Positions 1 through 12,000 of a stretch of 64,000 nucleotides of DNA are shown here, piece after piece. The notes beneath the pieces were generated by a model. It made no database searches, was not told the DNA's origin, and worked only from the letters and a program-made list of their open reading frames with translations. The DNA is from Voacanga thouarsii. Lineage: Eukaryota; Streptophyta; Magnoliopsida; Gentianales; Apocynaceae. Within the stretch, counting starts at the first letter, position 1; each line of letters opens with the position of its first letter. The position numbers and the translations under genes are program-made. Location: positions 4,774,501 through 4,838,500 of the forward strand of contig JANUWF010002342.1 in NCBI GenBank assembly GCA_026120185.1, given 5' to 3'.

Positions 1-1957
1 GCATCTGGAATTACAAAAATTGCAGAAGTAATGGTGGCAAAGAACAATGAATTGCCTATGGTTAGGGGTTGTAAAGGAGTGACACCCCTTCACATGGCTG
101 CTTTACTTGGTTATGGGGATATGTCTTGGTATCTTTATAAAGTGACTGAGGATAGCTCTCTAACTAAAGAGGACTATGTTGGCTTGCTTATTGCAACTAT
201 TAGTTCTGATTTATATGGTAAGAAATAAGACACAATGAGCTTTTTAATTCTTGGTATGGTGCGATTTACTGAACCAGAACCTAATTAGCACTGCTGCTAT
301 TCTCAACAGATATTGCTCTACGTATAATTCAGAAAAAGCCCGAGTTAGCACTTGAGCGAGATCCAAATGGAGAGTCAGCACTTCATGTATTAGCACGAAA
401 GCCATCTGCTTTCTCCTGCAGAAAGAGTCTTGGAAAGTGGCAGAGATGCATTTGTCCTTGTAAGTCAGTTTATGCGTACCCTTATATGTGGATTTTTGTT
501 TCCTACTTTTAAATGCCTCCGTAGGCATTCGAGTCATTATCTTTTCTAGACAAGATCTTTTAAACACTTCGAAATAGAACTTCTTGCACGGAACTGCAGT
601 TTACGTATTAATTGAATAGGCTTCTTCAGCAAATGTTGCAGCAAAATAAGTAAAGGGCATTTCTGATAACTCTGTTTTTTCCCCGTCACCAAAACCTGAT
701 TACCATCAACGGAAAGGTTTGATTTTGATAAAATTGCAGGGATCAAAGAATCTGCTGACAAGAAAATGATGCACTTGAAAGCACTCGAGTTGTTGAAATG
801 CTTGTGGAAACAGGTTTTGCAGTTGGATGACTCAGAAATTGGGAAGTTTATTAGAAATCCATCCCGCCCTCTTTTTGTTGCTGCAGAGTGTGGAAACTAT
901 GAGTTCATAGTTGAGCTACTACGGTCATATCCTGATCTTATCTGGAAAGTTAATGATCAAAGTCAGAGCTTTTTCCATATTGCAGTCATTCACAGGCAAG
1001 AAAAGATCTTCAAACTCATCTACCAATTTGGAGCCCTTAAAGACATGATCACATCGTACAAAAGTGCAGAGAATAGTAACATGTTGCACCTAGCAGCAAA
1101 ATTGGCTCCTTCAAACAGGTTAAACATTGTCTCTGGAGCTGCCCTCCAAATGCAGCGTGAATTATTATGGTTCAAGGTAACTCTCATATTCTTTCATTCT
1201 CCGATTTGGATTAGTCTTCTAGACAATACTTGATGCCACATAATTAATTGCTTGCTTGCATTTAGCGGGTTCATTTATGCTCATGGTAGAAATGTTGAGC
1301 CCTTTATCATTTTCCAATTGAAGTTTCTCTCAAGTCTGAAATTCCCTGGTTTCTTATGATCTTCGACAGGAGGTTGAAAAGAATGTACAATCTATGTACA
1401 GAGAAATGAGAGACTCAGAAGGACGAACACCGAGAATGTTATTCACCGAAGAACACAAGTCATTACTCACAGCAGGAGAAGGATGGATGAAGAACACTGC
1501 ATCCTCATGCATGCTTGTTGCCACACTAATAACAACAGTAATGTTTGCTGCCATCTTTACAGTGCCAGGAGGCAACAACAACAACACAGGCACTCCAATG
1601 TTTCTCAAAACCAAGCCATTCATAATCTTTACAATATCTGATGCGCTTGCCCTCTTCTCATCGGTGACTTCAATCTTGATGTTCTTGTCCATTCTCACAT
1701 CGCGATATGCAGAAGAAGATTTCTTGGAAATGTTGCCAAAGAGGTTGATCATTGGCCTAACAACATTATTTTTTTCTATAGCATCAATGCTTATTGCATT
1801 TACTGCAAGCTTTTCCATTGTGCTTGGGCATCAACTGGCTTGGATTATCATTCCAGTGGGACTTGCAGCTTCTATTCCAATAACATTATTTGCATTGTCT
1901 TACTTCCCCCTTGTAGCTGATATGATCCATTCTACTTATGGATCAGGGATTTTTTGA
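1..1957 (+). CDS. Ankyrin-repeat/PGG-domain membrane protein, gene A (5' part outside window)
   Basis: This is the 3' part of a plant ankyrin-repeat protein of the ACD6/ITN1-like class. Exons read from the sequence are 1-217 (continuing upstream), 310-459, 740-1176 and 1370-1957, all with GT donors and AG acceptors and compatible phases; the stop is TGA at 1955-1957. Ankyrin signatures are visible (TPLHMAALLGY, SALHVLA, PLFVAAECGNYEF, FFHIAVIHRQEKIF, MLHLAAKLAPSNRL). The last exon carries the PGG domain: a first hydrophobic helix ending in FTVPGG near 1550-1575, then about three more membrane segments. Family members are membrane proteins linked to defence, salt and cell-death signalling; the exact role here is unknown. 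Exons 3 and 4 match gene B in length (150 and 437 bp). The antisense frames over the exons are shadows. Confidence 0.88.
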
Positions 1958-4088
1958 AGAAGGGGAAATTTGTAATGCTTAGGGTTTAGTTAGCCAAATT
2001 CAAGATTACGTTGTTGTATTAAGCTCATAGCAAATAAAATTAATAGTAGTTATTTATTTATTTTTTTAAAAATACGTATAATATTAGTGTATTAAAAATT
2101 TATGATCAGATAAGTTAGTAATAGTTTATAAGAACTCTAATATTTTTTCAAGAATTAAAAATGACCAGATAAACGTATACATAAGCAAGCTATAAAACAT
2201 TTTAGTTTATTTAACGGTTTCGTCAAAAAGGTTTCAATTTAAAAAAAAAAAAAACTATTAGTGCCAATTTCTAACATACGCCAAACACCAAAAGACTGTA
2301 ATAGTGAAAATAGTTTGTTGAGTTGGCATGTCTATGAATTTGTCTATTCTCTATTGGTTTATGGACGAACACTATGCTTGTAAGATCAGACAAGTGTGCT
2401 AAAAAAGCCAAGTCAGCAAACCGTTTACGTTATTTGACGGTTTGCAAAACTGTCATTATCAAATTTTTCATGACCCTCGATTTATAATCATGCGTAACAC
2501 TAAAAAGGATTAATTTTTAAATTAGTACTCAAAAATATATAATTATCTCAGTTAAAAATTTTTAAAATTTTTTGTTTAATTTAATTTTTATAAATATAAA
2601 ACGTGTATTAAAGTAGTCCTCCTCCGTTTAATGGGCTATCTACTCCTAAAAAAGAACATCCTTTGTATTCATCATTTTCATTTTGTTTTTTTTTTTCCTG
2701 GGGACTTTCTCTAAACTGAGCGTGTGGACTTTCTGTTTTTCTATTTTATGTGAAATAGTTGTAAAAGGCAGCGTGTGGGCTCCTTACCAAACCAGGAAGC
2801 TCCCAATGTTCTTCCACAAAGTCACTCCAAAGTCAATTCATCATCTTCTCCCTTATCAAACCATTAACCTTTTTCCACCCAATAATGTAGGTGCTCCTAA
2901 AAAGACATATTAATGTTACTTTCATCCATTAGAATTTTGCAATTATCATTTTTTTTTCATTGTCACAAATATGCTTCCTTGTACTTTATTGGAATATTTA
3001 TAAAGGCAGTATAAGGGCATTCATTTTGTAGTTTATGTGGAACATTTGTAAAGACCAAAAATCCCCCCACATACGTTCTCATATTCCCTTCAAAATAGAT
3101 TCGCCTGTAATAAATCGTCCATTTGAAAATACCGATGTGCAATAAATTTATATTATAATTAAATGTTTACTTATTATTTTTTTGGGGACAAAATATCATA
3201 TACTCATTAGAGTATACAATTCTGGAAATTTTATTAACCACAAAATATAATAGTGTGGTTGACCTATAATATTAAATATTATTACTGGGCTATAGTAACC
3301 TAGGTGGGTAAAGTCACAACAAGCCTCTTCCTTTTTTTTGAATGAAATATTCAATAGCAGTTAGATTCTCAAAATAAGAATAATCATATATATTTAAAAA
3401 CTAACGTAACTTTTTATTTAATAAAAAATAAAAATAAAGGCCCATTATAGTTCTGACTTAGGCACCAAAGACTCAAAATTTTCTTCCTCCAATTGCAAAA
3501 TCTTCTCACCTGGAAATAGAAATTTCTTAGTAATACTATCTTATTTTCTTTTTTAAAAAAAATTATTAATAAAAGAACCCGTAATTGATACTCTAAGGTG
3601 TACATAGTGTTCATATTTCAAAAAAAAATTGAACACATTAATATGAAAATTCTAACACCAATTATCTCAATCAATTCAGGGCCGTGACCTTCTACTAGTC
3701 AGAAATATCAAATTCACATTTTTCTCTTTATAATAATAGAAAGACAAAATCTAGAGCTACCTCTATGACAAAATATCCAGGTTGGTCAAAGAAGATAAAT
3801 GGTCAACCTATTCTGTAAGCTCCATTTGAATTGAATATTTTTCTTTTTTCTTTTTTGGTTTCTTAAATTAGAAGAAATTCAAAATTTTGAAAAAAAAAAG
3901 TGATGACATTTTTAAAATAAAATATCTCTCGGTTTGAAATATGACTTGACCAAAATCCAAGCTTTCCTTAAGTGCTAACTAATTAGATTAAGGATCATAT
4001 CTTTCACCTATGAAAAAGAATACGAGGAAGGTTTTAAAAAAAAAAAAATTCAATTGCCCATGCGTATGTTTCTAATATGCCATACGAG
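1958..4088. other. Non-coding AT-rich intergenic DNA
   Basis: No convincing gene was seen. The open frames near 2683-2913 and 3414-3614 are short, rich in homopolymer-derived residues and match no family I recognise. A piece near 2510-2640 resembles one arm of the long-TIR element at 4766-5356, so part of this stretch may be old transposon residue. Confidence 0.5.
2033..2038 (+). promoter_or_regulatory. Possible polyadenylation signal of gene A
   Basis: AATAAA lies about 75 bp after the gene A stop codon, in AT-rich DNA. Plant poly(A) signals are loose, so this is only a plausible site. Confidence 0.35.
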
Positions 4089-4745
4089 TAGGGTTGTGAA
4101 CTATTCAATTTAAACTGAATTTTCAAACTAAATTTTTAATTCGATTCGATTTAATTTTAAAATTTATATAAAAATTCAGTTTGAATTTTAATTTTTTAAA
4201 ATTAAAAACTGAAAAAATTAAAATTATATTTTTAATTAAAAATATATAATTAATATTAAAACATTAACTAATAATCATATATATATATATATATATATTA
4301 TATTTTTTAAGATTTCGATTTGGTTCAATGGTTGTAAGTAGTATTGTTGATTCAAGATCTATTGTTGGACTTCTAGTTAGATTTTTCTCATGGCTATTGG
4401 GGAATTTTTCTTGGTGTTAAGTTGTTCTAATGCTTATGTAATAGCTTTAAAATATTTAGAATTTAATTTGTATTAAAATTTATATTAGATTTGGGATTTA
4501 TTTTGTGTTGGACTAACGAAATGGGCCAGTTAAAAGGGATTCAATTTTATATTAGACTTGGGTTAATGCTTAATGGATTAGTCAAATTTAAACCTCTTAA
4601 TTTGGTTCACAATCAAATCGAACTAAATTGAACCAAATCAAAATTATTTTGGTTCAGTTAAAACATTTATCCTAATAATTCGACTTGGTTCGTTTGTGAT
4701 AAAAAATAAGAAAATCCCAAACTGAACACTAAATGCACAGCCCTA
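4089..4745. mobile_element. hAT-type MITE
   Basis: The ends are imperfect 10-bp terminal inverted repeats, TAGGGTTGTG at 4089-4098 and CACAGCCCTA at 4736-4745 (9 of 10 pair). They are flanked by an 8-bp near duplication, CATACGAG at 4081-4088 and CATACTAG at 4746-4753 (6 of 8). A TAGGG start with an 8-bp duplication is characteristic of the hAT superfamily. The 657-bp body is AT-rich, rich in GGTTCAA/TTGAACC-like words, holds a short (AT)n run near 4279-4298, and has no coding capacity. It is therefore non-autonomous. Confidence 0.7.
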
Positions 4746-4765
4746 CATACTAGACCCTCTTGACA

Positions 4766-5356
4766 TTTGAGTTTGTATAATTTTTAAATTGGTCCATAAA
4801 AATATGTAATTGTTTCATTCAAATTCCTTAAAGATTATTTTACTCAATTTAGTCCCTATAAATATGAAAAGTGTTTCAAAATAATCCTTTGGGACAAAAA
4901 TATTAGTTAAATGAATTATTAAGAAAATATGAGCTAAAAGAACAGAAGAAAATCATCAAGAAAACATTATAAATTCGAAGAGTTCAAATAAAGTAAAAAA
5001 GGTAAATATGTATATGAACTAAAATAAATGGAAAAAAAATATACCATTAAAAAATTTGAGTTAGATAAATTATAAGAAAGAGGAAAGAGAACAAATTTTT
5101 TTATGAGATTAAAAATGGGAAAACATATCCTCAAAATATAAATATGAATTTTTAAAATTATAAAAAAGGTAAAAAAGGGAGAAAAATTATAATTATCTCG
5201 ATCAAGTCTCTCAAAGATTCTTTTACTTAAGGAATATTTTGATATACTTTTCATATTTATAGAGACTAAATTGAGTAAAGTAATTTTTGAAGGATTTGAT
5301 TGAAATAATTACATATTATCGAGAACTAATTTAAAAATTATCTTTTGAATTTTGAG
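4766..5356. mobile_element. Long terminal-inverted-repeat element (MITE or MULE-like)
   Basis: Two arms of roughly 120 bp pair in inverted orientation: about 4769-4887 and 5231-5353. Shared words include TTTTTAAATT, ATATGTAATT, TACTCAATTTAGT and ATAAATATGAAAAGT. The core of about 340 bp is AT-rich and non-coding; the minus frame at 4967-5254 is only an A/T-rich open stretch. Long TIRs suit a Mutator-like or other foldback non-autonomous transposon. No clear target duplication was found, so the superfamily is open. Confidence 0.6.
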
Positions 5357-5371
5357 GTTTGCATGCGCTCA

Positions 5372-5375
<4 letters not shown>

Positions 5376-5427
<52 letters not shown>
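5376..5427. repeat. Compound microsatellite (AT)n(GT)n
   Basis: An uninterrupted AT run from about 5376 to 5408 is followed by a GT run to about 5427. It lies directly beside the right arm of the long-TIR element. Confidence 0.95.
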
Positions 5428-5675
5428 TGTCTGCTTGGACGATTATAATGAGTATTGAATCTATGTGCACTCTCAATTACAAAGAAAATTTTAGCAAGCA
5501 TTAATTATTTGATTAATAACACTAATATAATTTTCTAAAATATTAGATGTAATTATATTTTGTATCTAAAGATGTGTAATAAATTTTAAACGTTGCAAGT
5601 ACATTGAAATTTGAACTCTTAGCTTTTTGGTTAGTAACTTGGTGCCAAACCAGAAGAAAGTTAGCTAGATAGAAA

Positions 5676-7533
5676 TGTTGGAATATATACCTTCTACACT
5701 AGTTTATTTGATGTAATTATTGAATTTATTAATAAAAAAATTATTCTCAAAATTTGTTTGTGAATTTACATTTTAATTGTGCACGATTTTCTTTTGGAAA
5801 TAACCATTGTGTTTAAATAAGTGATCTATGTAAATAGTGATCTTTCACAGTAAAGTATAGATCGCGAGTTATTTAACACATAAATGTTTGTTCTTAACCG
5901 ATTGATGAAAATGAGAATCTCATCATGTATAGATTATTGTGTTATGAATTTCAATGGAGAATGGCTTACCTTTAGCCAGTGAGTAGTCTATTCATTTCAA
6001 AGTATGAGCATATTTCGAATACGTAGAACATGACCTGTAATAGTAATTTCTCAAAGTACTATTTAAAAGAAACCCAAATTATTACTGCTATAGCGTGGAC
6101 TAATACTCTACAACTTGAGTATGTGTTGGTAGTTTGACGAAGTTAGAAACATATATTTTGATATACTGTAATTGAGGTTTTTTAGTAGAACTAATATACT
6201 TGTATGTTGGGTATATATGATTAGTTAATTAAAATAAACTTGTATAAGATAGTTTCTACGCTATATTACCCCTTGTGACTATTCAAATGATCTAATTATT
6301 CGGGGTTTTGGGGAATATGATTTGAATGTTACTTTAGGGTAACTCCCCTGAAAAATAAAAATATTCTAGAAGTCGTGGATCATTGGATTAGATGTCTTAG
6401 GATGACAGATGTCTATTAGAGAAGTGTTAGTACACTCTTCCTTTCTAATTGTACGGCGATACATAGAGGGGTATTTTAGTCATTACACTGTAAATCGAAG
6501 ACTTTGCTAACGCAATATTGTCTTTGGAGTCAATATTTCCTTATAGTGATATTAGGAAGTATTTAAAATGTAAAATATAGTTATATATATATAGTAGGGG
6601 TATTTTAGTCATTTTACTAGTTAAGACGATGAGTCTTTTGGTCCCCAAAATGACCATTTAAATCATGAAATATTTGGGTTAAAGAATTGGTCGTGATATT
6701 TATGAGTTTTATTTTATTAATCTAATTTATTATTGGATTAGAATAAAATAAAATGTCCGAAAAAGAGTATTTATTTTATCTAATTTAATTAGTTAATTAA
6801 TTATTCAGGGTCCAAGGCCCAGATTGAATAATTAGAAAATTAATTTGGATATAAACTAAATAAAAGGTATAAAATATAGGTCTATTTAGGCGTGTTAAGT
6901 ATTTATTGGACTATTTAATATAACTCAGAAAATAAATAATTGAGATTTATTATTTATGAGTATTCAAACCCAATAATAAATAATTTTATCTAACCCAATG
7001 AATAAGATCAGGGATAAAATAAAATTTTAAAAAATATATATTAAATTAATTAATTATTAATTAAAATAAAATAAATAAAATAAAAAGAAAAAAAACTACA
7101 CGGGATGGAACCTGTGTTGTTTCGCGTGTAGAATAATAGAAAGCATAGATGTTTTTTGTTTGCATGTGAATGGCTTCTCTTTCGGGGATGGATTCAAATG
7201 AATGAAAAAGAAATTAAAGTGGTGCAGTAGTTTTACACTTCTGTGAGCTTTCATTGACAAAAGAAAAGCAAAGAAAAATAGACTCTTTGGAATTCAATTT
7301 CATTCATAGAAAAACAAAATCATTTCGACTAAGCTTTCAAGGCTTATCAAAACCTAACATTTAAGTCTTCACCATCGGCTGTGCTACGGACACTATTGCG
7401 AAAGATCAAAGGTTTCGCGTGGATAAGACGCAGTAGACGTTTGCAAGTATGTAATTTACTAGCCTCAAATATCCTTACACTAGTGTGAAGAGGGTCATTC
7501 AATCACATAAGTAAATTTTTTATTTTTCTAACA
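5676..7533 (+). mobile_element. Solo LTR of a Ty1/copia element (same family as the LTR at 60-61.8 kb)
   Basis: The sequence starts TGTTGGAATATATAC and ends TTTTTCTAACA, so the ends are TG...CA with short inverted repeats. It aligns along its length, in inverse orientation, with the LTR at 60069-61847. Shared stretches include the region around TCTTTCACAGTAA, the AGCCAGTGAGTAGTCTA word and the GTCATT/ACCCCT motifs. No gag or pol lies on either side, so it is a solo LTR or an isolated end. I do not see a clean 5-bp target duplication (left AGAAA, right TGCTT), so the exact ends may be off by some bases. Confidence 0.72.
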
Positions 7534-7976
7534 TGCTTTTGTTTCAATGATTTTTGTCATTTTAAACCTTTAAGAAATAATAACATGCTCTACGATAAAG
7601 ATGAATTAATAGTATTGGTGTATATATAGAGATTCCATTCAAGATTTTCAATGCAAAGGCTCCCTCAAAGGAGCATATGCTGAACATATTAACAGGGGAG
7701 TTGTTGAGCTACTTATAATTCAATATAAAACCAGTATTTAATTTATAATTGAAGGGAACTAAAACTGATTTGCTTGGTGAGCGTTCCATCTATATCATGG
7801 TTATGTTTTTATTACAAACAATGCTATATTTCTTTTTGTTAAATAAGAAATTATCCGTTAGTAATAACATGAATAGAGTCACCATATCCAAAGCCTTCAG
7901 GTTTTTCTTTCAAGGGAAGGGAATTAAGAAAGTATGAAGTTCTCAAAACAAGAATAATAAAAATTACATAAAATAA

Positions 7977-8311
7977 TATTCCGTGTGTTCTCTTTTATCT
8001 ATTCATTTTTAACTGATTTATAAGTTTTAAGAAAAATAAGATTTTTTAGTTAATTAATTAACATTTCTTATTTTACCTTCAAATTATATCTTTCTTTACT
8101 AAGGAGTAATCAAATTCTAAAGTTTTATATATTGTAAATATATTTAATTTACTTCCATTTCATATTATAAGTACAAAAGTACTCACTGTATTAAAGAGAG
8201 GTATTTGTGAAAAAATAACAATTAATATTCTTTGTTTGCTAATAAGACAGATAAATTGGAACAAAAATTTTAGTCAAAATGAATAGATAAAAAGGGATGA
8301 AAGAAGTAGTA
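7977..8311. mobile_element. Stowaway-like MITE
   Basis: The left end (TTTTATCTATTCATTTTTAACT near 7993) pairs with the right end (AGTCAAAATGAATAGATAAAA near 8272). The ends resemble the ATCTATTCATTTT core of plant Stowaway-type Tc1/mariner MITEs. The body is AT-rich and non-coding. The outer ends are degenerate, so boundaries are approximate. Confidence 0.55.
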
Positions 8312-8370
8312 ACTATACCACCCCTAACCCCCCCCTCCAATAAGAACATAAGGGATAAACTAAATAAATA

Positions 8371-8677
8371 CTCCGTCCGTTTCAAAATACTTGTTCATGA
8401 AACCATTTGTATATAAATTAAGGCTATTGAAAATAATATTACAATTTAGATAAAGTTACTATTCTACCCATATTAAAAATATGATAGTTATTGGTTAGTG
8501 AAAATTTTCAAGAAGTAAAAAGAAAAAAAAATTTGAAAAATTGTAGAGTTAATTTAAAATAAACGATGATAAAATAGGAAGAAATTAATAATTAATTTTA
8601 AGAATATATACATGAATAAATATTTTAAAATAAAATAAAAAAATTTTATAAATAAATATTTTAAAACGGAAAACATA
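8371..8677. mobile_element. Second Stowaway-like MITE
   Basis: It begins (TA)CTCCGTCCGTTTCAAAATA, a classic plant Stowaway terminus, and ends near ATTTTAAAACGGAAAACATA, which pairs with the start allowing mismatches. It is about 305 bp, AT-rich and non-coding. A TA dinucleotide flanks the left end as expected for Tc1/mariner targets. Confidence 0.6.
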
Positions 8678-9046
8678 TAACGTAACTGTCATTGCGGATC
8701 ATTTCCCAAGCTATCTTTGACCGTAATAGCAAAATAAACTCCGTTATTCCTTGTTCCTTACAAATTACTGATTTAAAAGACCGGAGATATATCATTAGCC
8801 TTGAAAATCTATTGGGAAAGAGGTGAAAAATAAGAAGATTATCAAAAAATAAGACTCTTTAAAGTTTTGTAAGGCTTTTGCCCCAAATTTTACTTCTATT
8901 ATCTAATAAATGAGGTGGGGATCTGCATCTAATCCCTCGTCTTCTATAATGTTTTTATTTAAAAGAAAAAGTGTGATAAATTAAATTTTATAATGAATTT
9001 CATTTTCATATAAGATTATTGTACATCAAAATAACCTTAATCTTGT

Positions 9047-12000
9047 CTAATTAATATCCATGAAGCATTCCACACTTCCCCTTGGAAAAATTACTGATCC
9101 ATAACTTGAATGGATCATATCAGCTACAAGGGGAAATTGAGAAAATGCAAATAATGTTGTTGGAATACAAGCAGCAAGTGCCACTGGAATGACAATCCAA
9201 GACCGATGATGGCCAAGAACAATAGAAAAACTTGAACTAAATGCAATAAGCATTGATGCTATAGAAAAAAATAATGTTGTTAGGCCAATGATCAACCTTT
9301 TTGGCAATGTTTCCAAGAAATCTTCTTCTGCATATCGTGATGTGAGAATGGACAAGAACATCAAGATTGAAGTCACAGATGAGAAGAGTGCAAGTGCATC
9401 AGATATCGTAAAGATTATAAAGGACTTGCTTTCTAGAAATATTGGAGTGCCTGTATTGTTGTTGTTGCCTCCGGGCACTGTAAAGATCGCAGCAAACATT
9501 ACCGTTGTTATTAGTGTAGCAACAAGCATGCATGAGGATGCAGTGTCCTTCATCCATCTTTCTCCCGCTTTAAGCAATGACTTGTGTTCTTCGGTGAATA
9601 ACATTCTCGGTGTTCGCCCTTCTGAATCTCTCATTTCTTTGTATAAAGGTTGTACATTCTTTTCAACCTCCTGTTGAAGATGAGAGGAAATTAGAGAATT
9701 CAAGATCTAGAGAATTTAATTGAAAAATGAAAAGGATTTAAGGCCTGGTCAGTGTGAACAATTTGTTTTCTTGATGTCCGTAAAAGAATATGGTAAATTT
9801 ATACTGGTGATTTTGCAGCAGCATATAACTAAATTCTGTTTGTGTGTGAAATTTGTCACCCCAAAAGTATAGAAGACTTATCCAAATGCAAGAGTGAAAA
9901 TACCTTGAACCAAAATAATTCACGTTGCATTTGTAGGGCTGCTCCAGAAACAATGTTTAGTCTGTTTGAAGGAGCTAATTTTGCTGCTAGATGTAGAATG
10001 TTACTATTCTTCGTGCTTTTGTAGGATGTGATCAAATCTTTTAGGGCTCCGATTTGGTAGATTAGTTGGAAGATCCTTTCTTGCCTGTGAATGACTGCAA
10101 TATGGAAAAAGCTCTGACTTTGCTCATCAACTTTCCAGATGAGATCAGGATAGGATTGTAGCAGCTCAATTATGAATTCATAGTTTCCATACTCTGCAGC
10201 AACAAAAAGTGGCCGGGATGGACTTCTAATTAACTTCCCAATTTCTGAGTCATCCAACAGCAGCACTTGTTTCCACAAGCATTTCAACAATTCAACTGCT
10301 TTCAAGTGCATTAATTTCTTCTCAGCTACTTCTTGGAAGCCTATAGTTTTAACAGAAGTAATTGATCAGATATTCAGTCACTTTCTTGTATACAGAGAAG
10401 AAACAAAGTTGTCCAAAATGCTCCTTACCTATTTTTGCGGCTACATTCTGAAGAAGCCAATTCATTAATAGGTGAACTGCATTTCCATGAAAAAGTTTTC
10501 TGATCAAATAATGAGCATCAGATAATTTCACACGCAGCAGTAGCATTTTGCAAAGCTGCAGGTAGCACTCTATGCTTGAAATCTTCTTTGTGAGTTGTAC
10601 AGTTTGCCTACCTTTGGTGGATTTGTTGTTTTCTTGCATGGAAATGATGCAAGTGTGGCCTGGTTTGTTCCATGGATGCGCTCTGACCCCTGCAGGCATT
10701 CTTAGTGTTACTGACAAATCGGCACTTAAGAGTGTTTGGCTGAGTACAATTGTCAATGTTGATCATGATCCGACATATGAAATGATTTGTGTCAAAACAT
10801 TTCCTATGGTTAATCAACTGATACAATTCGCCTAAGAAATGTACAGCAAGGAAAATTTTGATTCCCTTATGCAAAGCAAATTATTAACTATAAATTCTGC
10901 AAAGTGAAACTTTGGAACTGAAAAGAACATTATATTGTAAATATTTCAAATGGATAAGATTAAGCAGCAACAGTTTTGACCTTTTCAGAAGCTGCCATGT
11001 GACCAGGTCTTCTTTGTTGTTATCTGTTGGGACCAAATTAAGCTCAAATGTATGTGTTGAATACAACCAACTGCAGCAACCGATATAGCTGCTTTGACCG
11101 AGTTTGTTGCTCCCACATCTCTCCCACCTTATCAGCCTTTCCTCTCAGCACCGTTGCATGATTTCTCTCTATAAATAGGGAGCTTTCCCATGCAAACGTG
11201 ACAGAGGCCAAGATTAAAACAAGCCCTTTTCATCTTCTCCAAAGCTCTCTGTTTTTCAACACAGCCTTCCTCTTCTTCTATTTGAGATAGCTGGGTTATT
11301 TTATTTATTAAGTTTTGTTGTTCCTATACCCCACATTTTCTGGAATGACTTGTTTAATCCTAGTGAGATTGTTGAAATAGTCTTTTAGAATAGTGATATT
11401 ACAACTTAAGCCTTTGTTCGTTTCAATTAATTCTTCTATTTTCTTATATTTTTCTTACATTCTAAAAGATTATGGCTTCATCTAATATTCCTACTCCTAC
11501 CAACGTTCCTATTAATGGATATGGCTTCAACTCAATTATTTATTATACCAACAACCGGAGTACCGCTTCCGGTTACGTATGCCAAGCCATTTCCGGATGT
11601 CTCCAACATTGCAATTTTTGTTGAACAAAATTTCAAAAGATGGCAAGAATGAGTCTACTCCCTACTTGATCTTCATAGAGTTGCACATGCACTAACCGAG
11701 CCCAAGCCATCATCAACTTCTGAATCCAAAGTTCAAGAAGCATGGGTTTATGTAAACAAGGTTTGTAGACATACTATTTTACAAACTTTATCTAACGATT
11801 TGTTTGATGTCTATGAACCTTGCAAAGAAGCAAGAGACATTTGGGACTCTCTTATCAAACAATACACTACATAAGATGCTACCAAGCAAAAGTTTCTAGT
11901 TGGAAAATATAATCAGTGGCAAATGACAAGTGACAAGAAGATAAAAACTCAAATAAACGAGTACAAAAAACTAATAGAAGAACTTAAAGCTGAAGAGATA

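Noticed and set aside
244..761. Minus frames across gene A exon 3 and intron 3
   Set aside because: They overlap a well-supported plus-strand exon and show no family features.
1354..1818. 154-codon minus frame over gene A last exon, and the similar plus frame at 9288-9677 over gene B
   Set aside because: Both are antisense shadows of the conserved PGG exon; the sense frame has the family motifs and splice sites.
2510..2640. Separate transposon copy
   Set aside because: It resembles one arm of the element at 4766-5356, but no second arm or target duplication was found.
10349..10874. Frames of 87-135 codons on both strands beside exon 4 of gene B
   Set aside because: Within the remainder of intron 3; no ankyrin or other motif.
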